Assembly: GCF_027922325.1 (NCBI RefSeq)
Contig: NZ_BSFL01000005.1
Location: forward strand, 62,001-126,000
From: Methylopila turkensis
Lineage (GTDB): Bacteria; Pseudomonadota; Alphaproteobacteria; Rhizobiales; Methylopilaceae
Direction of reading: 5' to 3'
DNA length: 64,000 nt
A program made the position numbers and the translations under genes. Below the pieces are notes generated by a model, which saw only the letters and a program-made list of their open reading frames with translations, did no database searches and was not told the origin of the DNA. Numbering within the stretch: the first letter of the stretch is position 1; every line of letters begins with the position of its first letter. This document shows positions 36,684 to 45,648 of this stretch, piece by piece.

Positions 36684-37307
36684 ATGCCACGCCGTGTCGA
36701 CGTCTATTTCTCGCTGCTCTCGCCCTGGGCGCATCTCGGCCATGCGCCGTTCACCGAACTCGTCGCGAAGCACGGCCTCGAGGTGGCGTGGAAGCCCGTG
36801 CAGCTCGGCGCCCTGTTCGCGGAGACCGGCGGCCTGCCGCTCGGCAAGCGCGCGGTGCAGCGCCAGCGCTATCGTTTCGTCGAGCTGCAGCGCTGGGCGG
36901 CGAAGCGCGGCCGGCCGCTGGTGCTGCGCCCGAAGCACTGGCCGTTCGAGCCCGACCTCGCCGACGGCTGCGTGCTGTCGCTGCTGGAGCAGGGCGAGGA
37001 CCCGGCCGGCTTCATCGGCGCGGCGCTACGCGCGGTGTGGGAGGAGGAGCGCGACCTGACCGACCGCGCGACGCTCGCCGAGCTGCTGGCCGCCGCCGGC
37101 CACGACGCCGCGCGCACGCTCGCCGGCGCCGAGACGCCGTCGACGGCCGCCGCCTACGAGGCGAACCGCGCGGCGGCGGCCTCAGGCTCCGTCTTCGGCT
37201 CGCCGGCCTATGTGCTCGACGGCGAGGTGTTCTGGGGGCAGGATCGCCTCGATCTGCTGGACGAAGCGCTGGAGACCGGGCGGCCGCCCTACACGGCGGA
37301 CTTCTGA
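36684..37307 (+). CDS. 2-hydroxychromene-2-carboxylate isomerase family (DsbA-like fold)
   Basis: 207 aa with a thioredoxin/GST-kappa-like fold. 'VDVYFSLLSPWAHLGH' carries Ser where a disulfide oxidoreductase has CxxC, as in HCCA isomerases; 'LGKRAVQRQRYRFVELQRWA', 'ATLAELLAAAGHDA' and 'GVFGSPAYVLDGEVFWGQDRLDLL'-type C-terminal motif (here SVFGSPAYVLDG) complete the pattern. HCCA isomerases use glutathione in aromatic degradation. Many relatives have no known substrate, so only the family is called. Confidence 0.85.
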   Translation: MPRRVDVYFSLLSPWAHLGHAPFTELVAKHGLEVAWKPVQLGALFAETGGLPLGKRAVQRQRYRFVELQRWAAKRGRPLVLRPKHWPFEPDLADGCVLSLLEQGEDPAGFIGAALRAVWEEERDLTDRATLAELLAAAGHDAARTLAGAETPSTAAAYEANRAAAASGSVFGSPAYVLDGEVFWGQDRLDLLDEALETGRPPYTADF

Positions 37308-37371
37308 GCGCCATCTCCTTGGAAGCATGCTTCGTCGGGGCATAGCCGCAATCCGTGGAGAGGACCGTCCC

Positions 37372-37845
37372 ATGCGCTCGCTCGCCTGTCTCTGCGCCGC
37401 GGCGATGTTCGCCGTGGCGGCGCCCGCCGCCTCCGGGGCCGAGAGCCCGCGCCCCGACCGCTACGAGCTGAAGCCCGCCGACGGCGGCTTCCTGCGGCTC
37501 GACCGCGAGACCGGCGCGACCGCCTTCTGCCGCGCGGTCGGCGAGGGCTACGACTGCCGCGCCGCCGGCGCGACGGATCAGCCCTCCGAGATCCGGAGGC
37601 TGGAGGAGCGCGTGGCGGCGCTCGAGGAGCAGGTGCGCAAGCTCGCCGCCGGGGTTCCCACCCCGGCCGAGCCCAAGGCCGGGGAGCCGAAGCTTGTGGA
37701 GCCCGGCTCCGGCCCGACCCTGAGGCTGCCGACCGACAAGGAGATCGACCAGCTCGCCGAGACCATGGGCCGCGCGCTGCGCCGTTTCCGGGAGTTCGCG
37801 GAGACGCTGGAGAAGAACGCCGAGCCGGACGAGCAGAAGCTCTGA
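37372..37845 (+). CDS. Hypothetical secreted coiled-coil protein
   Basis: 157 aa from the ATG at 37372 (GTGGAGAGG upstream). A cleavable signal peptide ends around 'APAASGAES'. A small domain with two Cys ('AFCRAVGEGYDCRAAG') is followed by a coiled coil ('EIRRLEERVAALEEQVRKLA'), a Pro-rich linker and a second helix ('IDQLAETMGRALRRFREFAETLEK'). I do not recognise a named family. It is probably a periplasmic scaffold-like protein. Confidence 0.72.
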   Translation: MRSLACLCAAAMFAVAAPAASGAESPRPDRYELKPADGGFLRLDRETGATAFCRAVGEGYDCRAAGATDQPSEIRRLEERVAALEEQVRKLAAGVPTPAEPKAGEPKLVEPGSGPTLRLPTDKEIDQLAETMGRALRRFREFAETLEKNAEPDEQKL

Positions 37846-37849
37846 CGCG

Positions 37850-37870
37850 CGCCGGCGGCTAAGGCCGGCG
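37850..37870. terminator. Hairpin between convergent genes
   Basis: Arms CGCCGGC (37850-37856) and GCCGGCG (37864-37870) surround a 7-base loop, exactly in the 25-base gap between the coiled-coil gene and matB. No T-run follows on either side. Confidence 0.45.
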
Positions 37871-39397
37871 TCAGGACGCCTCGGCCTCCGCGTAGAGATC
37901 GGCGTAGCGCTCGCGCAGCGCGTTCTTCTGCACCTTGCCCATGGCGTTGCGCGGCAGCTCGTCCACGAACAGCACGCGCTTCGGCTGCTTGTAGCGCGCG
38001 AGCCGGCCGGCGAGGGCGGCGAGCACCCCGGCCTCGTCGATCGCGGCGCCGGCCTCGCGCACGACGACGGCGGTGACGCCCTCGCCGAAATCGCGATGGG
38101 CGAGACCGATCACGGCGCTTTCGACCACGCCGTCCAGCGCGTCGATCTCGGCCTCGACCTCCTTCGGGTAGACGTTGTAGCCGCCCGAAATCACGAGGTC
38201 CTTGCCGCGGCCGACGATCGAGACGTAGCCGCGCTGGTCGACGCGGCCGAGGTCGCCAGTGACGAAGAAGCCGTCGTCGCGGAACTCGGCGCGGGTCTTC
38301 TCCGGCATGCGCCAGTAGCCCTTGAACACGTTCGGGCCCTTCACCTCGATCATGCCGACCTCGTCGGGGCCGAGCGGCGAGCCGGAGGCGGGATCGACCA
38401 CCCGCAGCGAGACGCCCGGCAGCGGGAACCCGACAGCGCCCGCGATCCGCTCGCCCTCGTAAGGGTTCGAGGTGATCATGTTGGTCTCGGTCATGCCGTA
38501 GCGTTCGAGGATGCGGTGGCCGGTCTTGGCCTCGAAGGCGCGGTGGGTCTCGGCCAGCAGCGGCGCGGAGCCGGAGACGAACAGGCGCATGTGCGCGGTC
38601 GTCTCCCGGGTCAGCGACGGATGCTGCGCGAGGCGGACGTAGAAGGTCGGCACGCCCATCAGCGTGGTCGCGCGCGGCAGCAGCGCCATCACCCGGTCGG
38701 CGTCGAACTTCGGCAGCAGGATCATGGACGCGCCCGCGACCAGCGCCGTGTTGGTGGCGACGAACAGGCCGTGGGTGTGGAACAGCGGCAGCGCGTGCAG
38801 CAGCCGGTCGGCGGCCGTGAAGCGCCAGAAGTCCTTCAGCGCCAGCGCGTTCGACAGCAGGTTGTCGTGGCTGAGCATCGCGCCCTTGGAGCGGCCGGTC
38901 GTGCCGGACGTGTAGAGGATCGCGGCCAGATCGTCCGGCCCGCGGGCGACGTCGTCGAATCGCGTCGGCAGGCCGTCGGCGGCGGCCGCCATCGAGCCCT
39001 GCCCGTCGGCGTCGAGGGTTTCGAGCCGGGCCCCGTGGCGCGCCGCGATCGGGGCGAGCGCGCGTTCCGCCTCCGGGCCCACCACGAACACGGCGGGCTC
39101 GGCGTCGCCGAGGAAGTAGTCGATCTCGGCCGAGGTGTAGCCGGGGTTGAGCGGCAGGTAGACCGCGCCGGCGCGCACGCAGGCGAGATAGAGCATCAGC
39201 CCCTGGGCGCTCTTCTCGACCTGCGCGGCGACCCGGTCGCCCGGCGCGACGCCGAAGCTCGCCAGCGCGTGGGCGAGCTGGGCGGTGCGCGCCAGCAGGT
39301 CGCCGTAGGAGATGGCGGCGCCGTCCGCGGTTTCGATGAAGACGGCCTCGGCGCCGGGCGCGGCGGCGCGGAGCGCGTCGAACAGGTGATTGGTCAC
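37871..39397 (-). CDS. matB: Malonyl-CoA synthetase
   Basis: An acyl-adenylate-forming ligase that makes malonyl-CoA from malonate, CoA and ATP. 508 aa from the GTG at 39397. Adenylation motifs: 'ILYTSGTTGRSKGAMLSH', 'ERYGMTETNMITSNPYEGERIAGAVGFPLPG', 'GDLGRVDQRGYVSIVGRGKDLVISGGYNVYPKEVE' and the catalytic Lys in 'NAMGKVQKNAL'. 'SNPYEGERIAGAVG' is characteristic of MatB. Its start overlaps the stop of malonyl-CoA decarboxylase (GTGA), so the pair is coupled: malonate to malonyl-CoA to acetyl-CoA. Confidence 0.92.
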   Translation of the reverse strand: MTNHLFDALRAAAPGAEAVFIETADGAAISYGDLLARTAQLAHALASFGVAPGDRVAAQVEKSAQGLMLYLACVRAGAVYLPLNPGYTSAEIDYFLGDAEPAVFVVGPEAERALAPIAARHGARLETLDADGQGSMAAAADGLPTRFDDVARGPDDLAAILYTSGTTGRSKGAMLSHDNLLSNALALKDFWRFTAADRLLHALPLFHTHGLFVATNTALVAGASMILLPKFDADRVMALLPRATTLMGVPTFYVRLAQHPSLTRETTAHMRLFVSGSAPLLAETHRAFEAKTGHRILERYGMTETNMITSNPYEGERIAGAVGFPLPGVSLRVVDPASGSPLGPDEVGMIEVKGPNVFKGYWRMPEKTRAEFRDDGFFVTGDLGRVDQRGYVSIVGRGKDLVISGGYNVYPKEVEAEIDALDGVVESAVIGLAHRDFGEGVTAVVVREAGAAIDEAGVLAALAGRLARYKQPKRVLFVDELPRNAMGKVQKNALRERYADLYAEAEAS

Positions 39398-40791
39398 GCC
39401 ACCTTCTCCGGCTTCGACGCTCCCGTCCGCGCGGGGGCCCTGGCCGCGAGCGGACGGGCGCCGCGCGCGAGGCGCTGGACCGACGCCGAGGCGATCACCT
39501 CGCCGCGGCCGACGAAGGCCTCGTGGTTGGCCTCGATCTCGGCGAGATCGTAGAGGTAGTTGACCATCGTGCCGTGGGCCTGCCGCAGCGCCCGCGCCGA
39601 GCGGTCGCCAAGCACGTTGACGCGCTCGAGCCGCGCGCCGTTGCCGAGATGGAACCGCGCCACCGGGTCGAGGGCCGCGCCGCGGGCGTTCTTCGCGCTC
39701 AGCAGATAGCGGGCGGCGGCGCGCGCCAGCGTCGGCCGCAGCCGCTCCGAGGCCTCGGCGTCGTCCGGCCAGCCGCGGTCGTCCAGCAGCGCGAGCGTCG
39801 CAAGGTCGTCGTCGTCGAGCACGCCGGAAGGCCGCTCGCGCTCCTGGGCGAGCCAGGCGCCGAAGCCCGGCATGGGCGACAGCGTCACGAAGGTCGCGAG
39901 CCCCGGCAGGTCGCGGCCAAGGTCCGCCGCCACCTGCTTGATCAGGAAGTTGCCGAAGGAGACGCCGCGCAGGCCGTCCTGGCAGTTGGAGATCGAGTAG
40001 AACACCGCGACCGTCGCCTCCTCCGCGGGGATCGGCGTGCGGCGCTCGTCCAGCAGCTCGCCGACGGCGGCGGTGATCTCGGTGGTGAGCGCCACCTCGA
40101 CGAAGATCAGCGGCTCGTCCGGCAGTTGCGGGTGGAAGAACGCGAAGCAGCGCCGGTCGGATGGCTCCACCCGGCGCCGAAGCTCGTCCCAGTCGCGGAT
40201 CTCGTGCACCGCCTCGTAGCGGATGATCTTCTCGAGCACGTTGGCGGGCGTCGCCCAGTCGATCGGCTTGAGCGCGAGGAAGCCGCGGTTGAACCACGAC
40301 GCGAACAGGTGCTGGAAGTCGGCGTCGACGGCGGCGAGCTCCGGGCGACCGGGCAGCATGGCGAGCAGCGACTCGCGCATCTTCACCAGCGCGCCCACGC
40401 CGCCGGGAGCGAGGTTGAGCCGGCGAATGATCTCCTGCCGCTGCGGCTCGGCGGCGTTGTGCAGCTCGCGCACGGTGTCGGCCGACGGCGCGGCGCGATG
40501 GGCGTCGATCGCGGCCTCGAGCCGGGCCCGGTCCGGGCCGTAGCGCTCCAGCAGCAGCCGCATGAAGCCGATACGCTCCACGGCGTCGAGCGCCTCCCAG
40601 CGCTTCAGCACGATGCTCGCGAGCGCCATGCCCGACGCCTCGCCGCGGCCCTGGAGCAGCTTGTCGCAGAGCTTGACCAGGCCTTGCTCCGGGTCGGGCG
40701 CGGCGCCGCCGGAGGAGCCGAGCGACAGCAGCTGGCGCCCGCGCTCCGTGATGGTCTGCAACATGTCGCCGAAGAACGACGTTCCGCTCAT
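39394..40791 (-). CDS. Malonyl-CoA decarboxylase
   Basis: Decarboxylates malonyl-CoA to acetyl-CoA. 465 aa from the ATG at 40791; the ORF extends upstream without conservation. The N-terminal helical domain is followed by the GCN5-like catalytic domain, with 'CFAFFHPQLPDEPLIFVEVALT', 'AVFYSISNCQDGLRGVSFGNFLIKQV', 'TLSPMPGFGAWL' and 'VARFHLGNGARLERVNVLGD'. The Ser of 'SISNCQ' and His of 'RFHLGNGA' match the catalytic set of human MCD. It is first in a two-gene unit with matB. Confidence 0.92.
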   Translation of the reverse strand: MSGTSFFGDMLQTITERGRQLLSLGSSGGAAPDPEQGLVKLCDKLLQGRGEASGMALASIVLKRWEALDAVERIGFMRLLLERYGPDRARLEAAIDAHRAAPSADTVRELHNAAEPQRQEIIRRLNLAPGGVGALVKMRESLLAMLPGRPELAAVDADFQHLFASWFNRGFLALKPIDWATPANVLEKIIRYEAVHEIRDWDELRRRVEPSDRRCFAFFHPQLPDEPLIFVEVALTTEITAAVGELLDERRTPIPAEEATVAVFYSISNCQDGLRGVSFGNFLIKQVAADLGRDLPGLATFVTLSPMPGFGAWLAQERERPSGVLDDDDLATLALLDDRGWPDDAEASERLRPTLARAAARYLLSAKNARGAALDPVARFHLGNGARLERVNVLGDRSARALRQAHGTMVNYLYDLAEIEANHEAFVGRGEVIASASVQRLARGARPLAARAPARTGASKPEKVA

Positions 40792-41183
40792 CCCGCCCGG
40801 CCTTTTCGCTCGCGCGCCCGTCCCCGAGGGGAGATTAGGCCGAGATCGGCCGCCGCGCGACGCCTGCCAAAGGCGGGTTCGGGGAACTCTTTCGTGCGCC
40901 GCGGCGCTGGCCGGCGCCGACCAAGTCGATCTGTCGCGAGAACAAATAGTGTCTTCGTGATTCTTGCCCGATTCGTTCTTCTCGAACGAATCGGGACCGA
41001 ATCGGCGCATCTTGTTTCGTTCTTTATTTCACGTTCCATTAACCATGATCATTAGATTGTTGTTAACCATAAGCGATGATTTCGCCGCGCGCGGGCCGTC
41101 GTGAAGCGCGTGGCAAGCGATCGCCGTCATCATCGAGACGCGTCGACCTCGGGGGGCGGGCGGCGCGGCGGGAGACGTTGCGG
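40792..41183. promoter_or_regulatory. Divergent control region with palindrome and paired TTAACCAT sites
   Basis: This 392-base gene-free gap separates the divergent malonate genes and the papain-like hydrolase. A perfect inverted repeat lies at 40967-40995: 12-base arms CCCGATTCGTTC and its complement, around a 5-base loop. Two TTAACCAT octamers are at 41039-41046 and 41063-41070, 24 bases apart; this octamer is a known alternative CtrA half-site motif in alphaproteobacteria. DNA from about 40,940 to 41,080 is the AT-richest of the region, as expected of a promoter. The regulators are inferred. Confidence 0.5.
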
Positions 41184-41966
41184 ATGGACTGGATGGCCAA
41201 CCGGGTCGGCCGGGGCCTTGTCGGCTATCTGACCCAGGAGCTGCGCGAGGCGCCGCAGACGGCTCTCGACGCGGGCGCGCTCGGCGCGATGCTGGAGGTC
41301 GGCGACGTCATCCTGATCGCGGGCCGCTCCCGCGTGTCCGCCGTCATCCGCCGCATGACGTCGTCGATCTGGTCGCATGCGGTGCTCTATGTCGGCGACA
41401 TGCTCGACGTCTACGAGCCGGACGGCGAACGCCACGTGCTGGTGGAGATGGAGCTCGGGATCGGCTGCGCCTCCGCGCCGCTGTCGAAATATGCCCGGGA
41501 GCAGCTCAGGGTGTGCCGGCCGTTCGATCTCGACTTCGCCGAGCGCGAACAGGTGGCGCGCTACTGCATCCTGCGGCTCGGCTACGACTACGACGTCAAG
41601 AACGTGCTCGACCTCATGCGCTACCTCGCGCCGGTTCCGTTCCTCTCGGCTCGGATGCGGCGGCGCATGCTCGCGCTCGGCTCCGGCCTGCCGACGCGGG
41701 CGATCTGCTCGTCGCTGATCGCGCGCGCCTTCGAGCGGGTGCGCTACCCGATCCTGCCGCGGGTCGAGACCATCGAGGACGAAGGGCTGCGGCGCGAGAT
41801 CCTGCACATCCGGCATCACTCGCTCTACATGCCGCGGGACTTCGACATCTCGCCCTATTTCCAGATCGTGAAGCCGACGCTGGTTCAGGGCTTCGACTAC
41901 CGCAAGGTGGTCTGGGCGGAGCGCCGCGGCGCCGCCCGCGGCCCGGCGCGGCGCGCGGCGGAGTGA
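41184..41966 (+). CDS. Permuted papain-like cysteine hydrolase (YiiX/YebB, C92 family)
   Basis: 260 aa from the ATG at 41184 (GGGAGA eight bases upstream). The fold is the circularly permuted NlpC/P60 type: the His comes first in 'IWSHAVLYVGDM' and the Cys late in 'TRAICSSLIARAFERV'. 'EVGDVILIAGRSRVSAVIRRMTSS' is the usual lead-in. Relatives are envelope or lipid-linked amidases. No signal peptide is visible from this start. It is controlled by a gap with TTAACCAT sites. Confidence 0.82.
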   Translation: MDWMANRVGRGLVGYLTQELREAPQTALDAGALGAMLEVGDVILIAGRSRVSAVIRRMTSSIWSHAVLYVGDMLDVYEPDGERHVLVEMELGIGCASAPLSKYAREQLRVCRPFDLDFAEREQVARYCILRLGYDYDVKNVLDLMRYLAPVPFLSARMRRRMLALGSGLPTRAICSSLIARAFERVRYPILPRVETIEDEGLRREILHIRHHSLYMPRDFDISPYFQIVKPTLVQGFDYRKVVWAERRGAARGPARRAAE

Positions 41967-41972
41967 CGGCCG

Positions 41973-43049
41973 TCAGCCGGCCCAGACCTCCCCCGGCCGC
42001 AGCGCACGGAAGCGGGCGGGTTCGATCTTCCGTTCCTTCAGCGCCTCGGCCAGCGCGATCTCGGGCGCGTCGATCGCCTCCGAGGTGAGCTGGAACGTGC
42101 CCCAGTGGCAGCCGATCGCGTTCTCCGCGCCGACGAGTCCCATGATCTCGACCGCCTCCGCGGCGTCGACGTGCTGGTCCTTCATGAACCAGCGCGGCTC
42201 GTAGGCGCCGATCGGGATCGCCGCGAGCCGGATCGGCCCGTGCCGTTCGCGGATCGCGCGGAAGATGTTTCCGGGACCGAGCGCCGTGTCGCCGGCGAGG
42301 TAGATCTTCCCGGCGGGGCCGGCGTCGAGCACGTAACCGCACCACAGCGCCTTGCGCCGGTCGGTCACGCCGCGCGCCGACCAGTGGTAGGAGGGCGTGA
42401 GATGGGCCACGACCTTGTCCGACAGCGGCACGCGGGCGCCCCAGTCGTAGGCCTCGGTCGCGACCGCCGGATCATGCGCCTTGATGATGGCGTTGTTGCC
42501 GAGCGGGACGATCACCCGCGGCGCGTCGCGGGCCGCGAGCCGCGACAGCGTTTCGACGTCGAGATGGTCGTAGTGGTTGTGCGTGATCAGCACGACGTCG
42601 ATCTTCGGCAGGTCGTCGAAGGCGACGCCGGGCGGGTTCACGCGCTTCGGCCCGGCGAACGAGAACGGCGACGCCCGCTCCGACCAGACCGGATCGACCA
42701 GGATCGACAGGCCCGCGGTCTGGATCAGATGGGCGGCATGGCCGATCAGCGTGACGCGGAGCGCGCCGTCGTCGACCCGCGCCGGGGGACGGTCCGCGAA
42801 CGGGCTCGGCCAGCTCTCCGGCCATTTCGCCTTGTCCGCGAACCAGACGCCGCGCAACGCGTCGCCGAAGGACTTCGACCAGAGATGGTCGGGATTGAAG
42901 AAGCGGACGCCGTCGAAATGATCGGTCTTCGGCCCGGAATAGTAGGAATTCTTGGACTGCACGGAGGACCACCATGACCAGCCGCCGGCCCCCGCGGAGG
43001 CGGCGGCGAGGGCCGAGAGCTTCAGCAAGGCGCGGCGCGTGAGCTTCAT
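41973..43049 (-). CDS. MBL-fold metallo-hydrolase, NAPE-PLD-like, Tat-exported
   Basis: 358 aa. A twin-arginine-like signal ('MKLTRRALLKLSALAAASAGAGG') suggests export. The metallo-beta-lactamase site is 'LITHNHYDHLD' (HxHxDH) with further ligands in 'HLTPSYHWSAR', 'YLAGDTAL' and 'AIGCHWGTFQLTSEA'. The motif order follows the N-acyl-phosphatidylethanolamine phospholipase D-like branch, so a phospholipid substrate is possible. It overlaps the DUF188 gene upstream by four bases. Confidence 0.88.
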   Translation of the reverse strand: MKLTRRALLKLSALAAASAGAGGWSWWSSVQSKNSYYSGPKTDHFDGVRFFNPDHLWSKSFGDALRGVWFADKAKWPESWPSPFADRPPARVDDGALRVTLIGHAAHLIQTAGLSILVDPVWSERASPFSFAGPKRVNPPGVAFDDLPKIDVVLITHNHYDHLDVETLSRLAARDAPRVIVPLGNNAIIKAHDPAVATEAYDWGARVPLSDKVVAHLTPSYHWSARGVTDRRKALWCGYVLDAGPAGKIYLAGDTALGPGNIFRAIRERHGPIRLAAIPIGAYEPRWFMKDQHVDAAEAVEIMGLVGAENAIGCHWGTFQLTSEAIDAPEIALAEALKERKIEPARFRALRPGEVWAG

Positions 43050-43516
43050 GTGGCGCTCCGCCCGGTTTCGGCCAAGGCGCGCCGGACGGCGATGTCGAGC
43101 GCCTGCAGGAACTGCGAGCGATCGCGCGGGCCGAACGGGCGCGGCCCGCCGGTGATCTCGCCGATCTCGCGCAGGTGGCTCATCAGCTCGCGGGTCGCGA
43201 GCGCGGAGCCGATCGAGCTTTCGGTGAACGGCTTGCCCGTCGGCCCGATCGCGGCGGCGCCCTTGGCGAGGCAGCGCGCGGCGAGCGGGATGTCGGCCGT
43301 CACCACGATGTCGCGCGGGGCGCAGGCCTCGACGATCCAGTCGTCGGCCGCGTCCGGCCCTTCCGGCGCGAGATGGAACGTGACGAACTCCTCCCGCGGC
43401 GTCGCCATGAAGCGGTTCGCCACCACGGTGACTTGCAGCCCGTGGCGGGCGGCGACCTTGTAAACTTCGTCCTTCACCGGGCAGGCGTCAGCGTCGATGA
43501 AAATGGCGGGCGGCAT
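43046..43516 (-). CDS. YaiI/YqxD family protein (DUF188)
   Basis: 156 aa. Conserved opening 'IFIDADACPVKDEVYKVAARHG', then 'DIVVTADIPLAARCLAKGAAAIGPTGKPFTESSIGSALATRELM' and 'FGPRDRSQFLQALD', the complete DUF188 pattern. The acidic residues resemble a PIN-like nuclease pocket, but no activity is proven. Start ATG 43516; it is coupled to the MBL hydrolase downstream. Confidence 0.92.
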   Translation of the reverse strand: MPPAIFIDADACPVKDEVYKVAARHGLQVTVVANRFMATPREEFVTFHLAPEGPDAADDWIVEACAPRDIVVTADIPLAARCLAKGAAAIGPTGKPFTESSIGSALATRELMSHLREIGEITGGPRPFGPRDRSQFLQALDIAVRRALAETGRSAT

Positions 43517-43625
43517 CGGCGGGGCTCGACTGGCGGGCGGGGGAGCTTCGCGTTACCACGACCGGCCGCGGCGCGCGAAATGCCGAGCGCGCGACCGCGA
43601 TCCCCTTTTTGGGCCCTAGACGCGC

Positions 43626-44804
43626 ATGTCCGCTCATCCTCTCGCCGGCCGCGCCGTGCTCCAGATCCTGCCCGCGCTCGAGTCCGGCGGTGTCGAGCGC
43701 ACCGCGGTCGACGTCGCAGCCGGCCTCGTCGCGGTCGGCGCGCGGGCGCTGGTGGCGAGCGAGGGCGGCCGTCTCGTGGCCGAGCTCGAAGCCGCGGGCG
43801 GACGTCACGTGCCGTTTCCGGCCGCGGCCAAGAACCCGCTCGTGATGGCGCGCAACGTCGGGCGGCTCGCGCGGCTGATCCGGGACGAGGGCGTTGATCT
43901 GCTGCACGCCCGCTCGCGCGCGCCGGCCTGGAGCGCGCTCGCCGCCAGCCGGCGGGCGGGGGCGCCGTTCGTCACCACGGCGGCGGGCATTCACAAGGCC
44001 GGCTCCGCGCCGAAGCGCTTTTACAACTCCGTCATGGCGCGCGGCGATCTGGTGATCGCAAACTCGGCCTTCACGGCGGCACATCTCGCCGCCCGGCACG
44101 GCCCGCCGCGCGGCCGGCTGGTGGTGATTCCGCGCGGCGTCGATCTCGCCCGCTTCGATCCGGACGCCGTGTCGCCCGAGCGCGTCACGGCGCTGCGCGA
44201 AGCCTGGGACGTTCCGCGCGACGCGAAGATCGTGCTGCTCGCGGCCCGGCTGACGCCGTGGAAAGGCCAGTCGCTGCTGCTCGAGGCGCTGGCGCGGCTC
44301 GGGCGCGACGACGTGTTCGCGGTGCTCGCGGGCGACGCGCAGGGGCGGGGGCGCCATCGCGACCGGCTCGCCGAGGAGGCCGCGGCGCTTGGCCTCGGCG
44401 ACCGCGTCCGCATGCCGGGCCATGTGGCGGACATGGCCGCGGCGCTCGCCGCCGCCGACGTCGCGGTCGTGCCTTCGCTCGAACCGGAGGCCTTCGGGCG
44501 CGGCGTGACCGAAGCGCAGGCCATGGGCGTTCCGCTCGTCGCCGCGGCCCACGGCGCGGTGGCCGAGACCGTGCTCGCCCCGCCGGCCTGCGCCGACGCC
44601 GACCGGACCGGCTGGCTGGTCGCGCCGCGCGACGCGCGGGCGCTGGCGGGCGGCCTCGCCGCCGCGCTGGCGCTCGATCCCGCGGCGCGGCGGGCGCTCG
44701 GAGCGCGCGCGCGCGCTCATGTGGCGGCCCGATACGGGCTCGAAGGCATGATTGCGGCCACGCTCGACGCCTATGTCGAGCTGTTGGCGCGCGCGAGGCG
44801 TTGA
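43626..44804 (+). CDS. Glycosyltransferase family 4 protein
   Basis: 392 aa, GT-B fold. The acceptor half has '[24 protein letters not shown]' and '[33 protein letters not shown]'. The donor half has '[13 protein letters not shown]', '[20 protein letters not shown]' and '[27 protein letters not shown]' (the EX7E motif). Closest in style to rhizobial core-LPS glycosyltransferases; donor and acceptor are unknown. It is 136 bases upstream of infC. Confidence 0.88.
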   Translation: MSAHPLAGRAVLQILPALESGGVERTAVDVAAGLVAVGARALVASEGGRLVAELEAAGGRHVPFPAAAKNPLVMARNVGRLARLIRDEGVDLLHARSRAPAWSALAASRRAGAPFVTTAAGIHKAGSAPKRFYNSVMARGDLVIANSAFTAAHLAARHGPPRGRLVVIPRGVDLARFDPDAVSPERVTALREAWDVPRDAKIVLLAARLTPWKGQSLLLEALARLGRDDVFAVLAGDAQGRGRHRDRLAEEAAALGLGDRVRMPGHVADMAAALAAADVAVVPSLEPEAFGRGVTEAQAMGVPLVAAAHGAVAETVLAPPACADADRTGWLVAPRDARALAGGLAAALALDPAARRALGARARAHVAARYGLEGMIAATLDAYVELLARARR

Positions 44805-44924
44805 CTTCCCGCCGGTTTGTACCGATCTTCGCGTCGTCGTCGGCGTTCGAACCGCCCCCGCCGTCCGCCTCGTGACCGATCACGGGGCTTTCGTCGTTGG
44901 TCGTCCGCCGGCTCCCGAAACGTC

Positions 44925-44932
44925 AGAGGAGA
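44925..44932 (+). promoter_or_regulatory. Ribosome-binding site that fixes the infC AUU start
   Basis: AGAGGAGA ends nine bases before ATT (44941). It would be too far (over 20 bases) from the next ATG (44953), so it decides for the rare start codon. Confidence 0.7.
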
Positions 44933-44940
44933 ACGCCGCC

Positions 44941-45480
44941 ATTCGTCGTCCCATGAGGCCTGTCGCGCCCGTCCAGAAGGATGGACCGCGCGTTAACAAG
45001 GAAATTCGGGTCCTGGAGGTTCAGCTCATCGGCGCAGACGGGCAGAATCTCGGACCGACCAAGATCAATGACGCGCTCCAGGCCGCCGAGGACGCGGGGC
45101 TCGATCTCGTCGAGATCGCTCCGAATTCGGTTCCGCCTGTCTGCAAGCTGCTCGACTACGGCAAGTTCAAGTACCAGTCGCAGAAGAAGGCCGCCGAGGC
45201 TCGCAAGAATCAGAAGATCGTCGAAGTCAAAGAGATCAAGATGCGTCCCAACATCGACGATCACGACTACGACGTGAAGATGCGCGCGATGCACCGGTTC
45301 TTCGAGGAAGGCGACAAGGTCAAGGTGACCCTGCGGTTCCGCGGGCGCGAGATGGCGCATCAGGACCTCGGCCTGAAGCTGCTGGTCAAGGTGCGCGAAG
45401 AGGTCTCGGCGATCGCCAAGGAAGAGAGCTCGCCCTCGCTCGAAGGCCGGCAGATGACCATGGTGCTCGCGCCGCGCTGA
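44941..45480 (+). CDS. infC: Translation initiation factor IF-3, AUU start
   Basis: IF-3 prevents subunit joining and checks the start codon. 179 aa if read from ATT at 44941, giving (M)[30 protein letters not shown], the N-terminus seen in relatives. The body has '[24 protein letters not shown]', '[44 protein letters not shown]', all diagnostic. In E. coli infC also begins with AUU, which lets IF-3 repress its own translation. The strong ribosome-binding site is correctly spaced for ATT and not for the ATG four codons later. Confidence 0.93.
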   Translation: MRRPMRPVAPVQKDGPRVNKEIRVLEVQLIGADGQNLGPTKINDALQAAEDAGLDLVEIAPNSVPPVCKLLDYGKFKYQSQKKAAEARKNQKIVEVKEIKMRPNIDDHDYDVKMRAMHRFFEEGDKVKVTLRFRGREMAHQDLGLKLLVKVREEVSAIAKEESSPSLEGRQMTMVLAPR

Positions 45481-45648
45481 CGGCGCGGCTTTGTTCTCAC
45501 CTGCGCCGGCCGCCTTTCAGGTTTCCTGAAGGGCTCGGTCCGATCTGCGGCGACTCTTGCCGGCGCCACCCATCCGCTATAGTGCTTCAGAACGTCGCGC
45601 CCCTCCCGCGACGGGACAGCGCGATGTGCGTGCGTTAAGGAGACGTCG

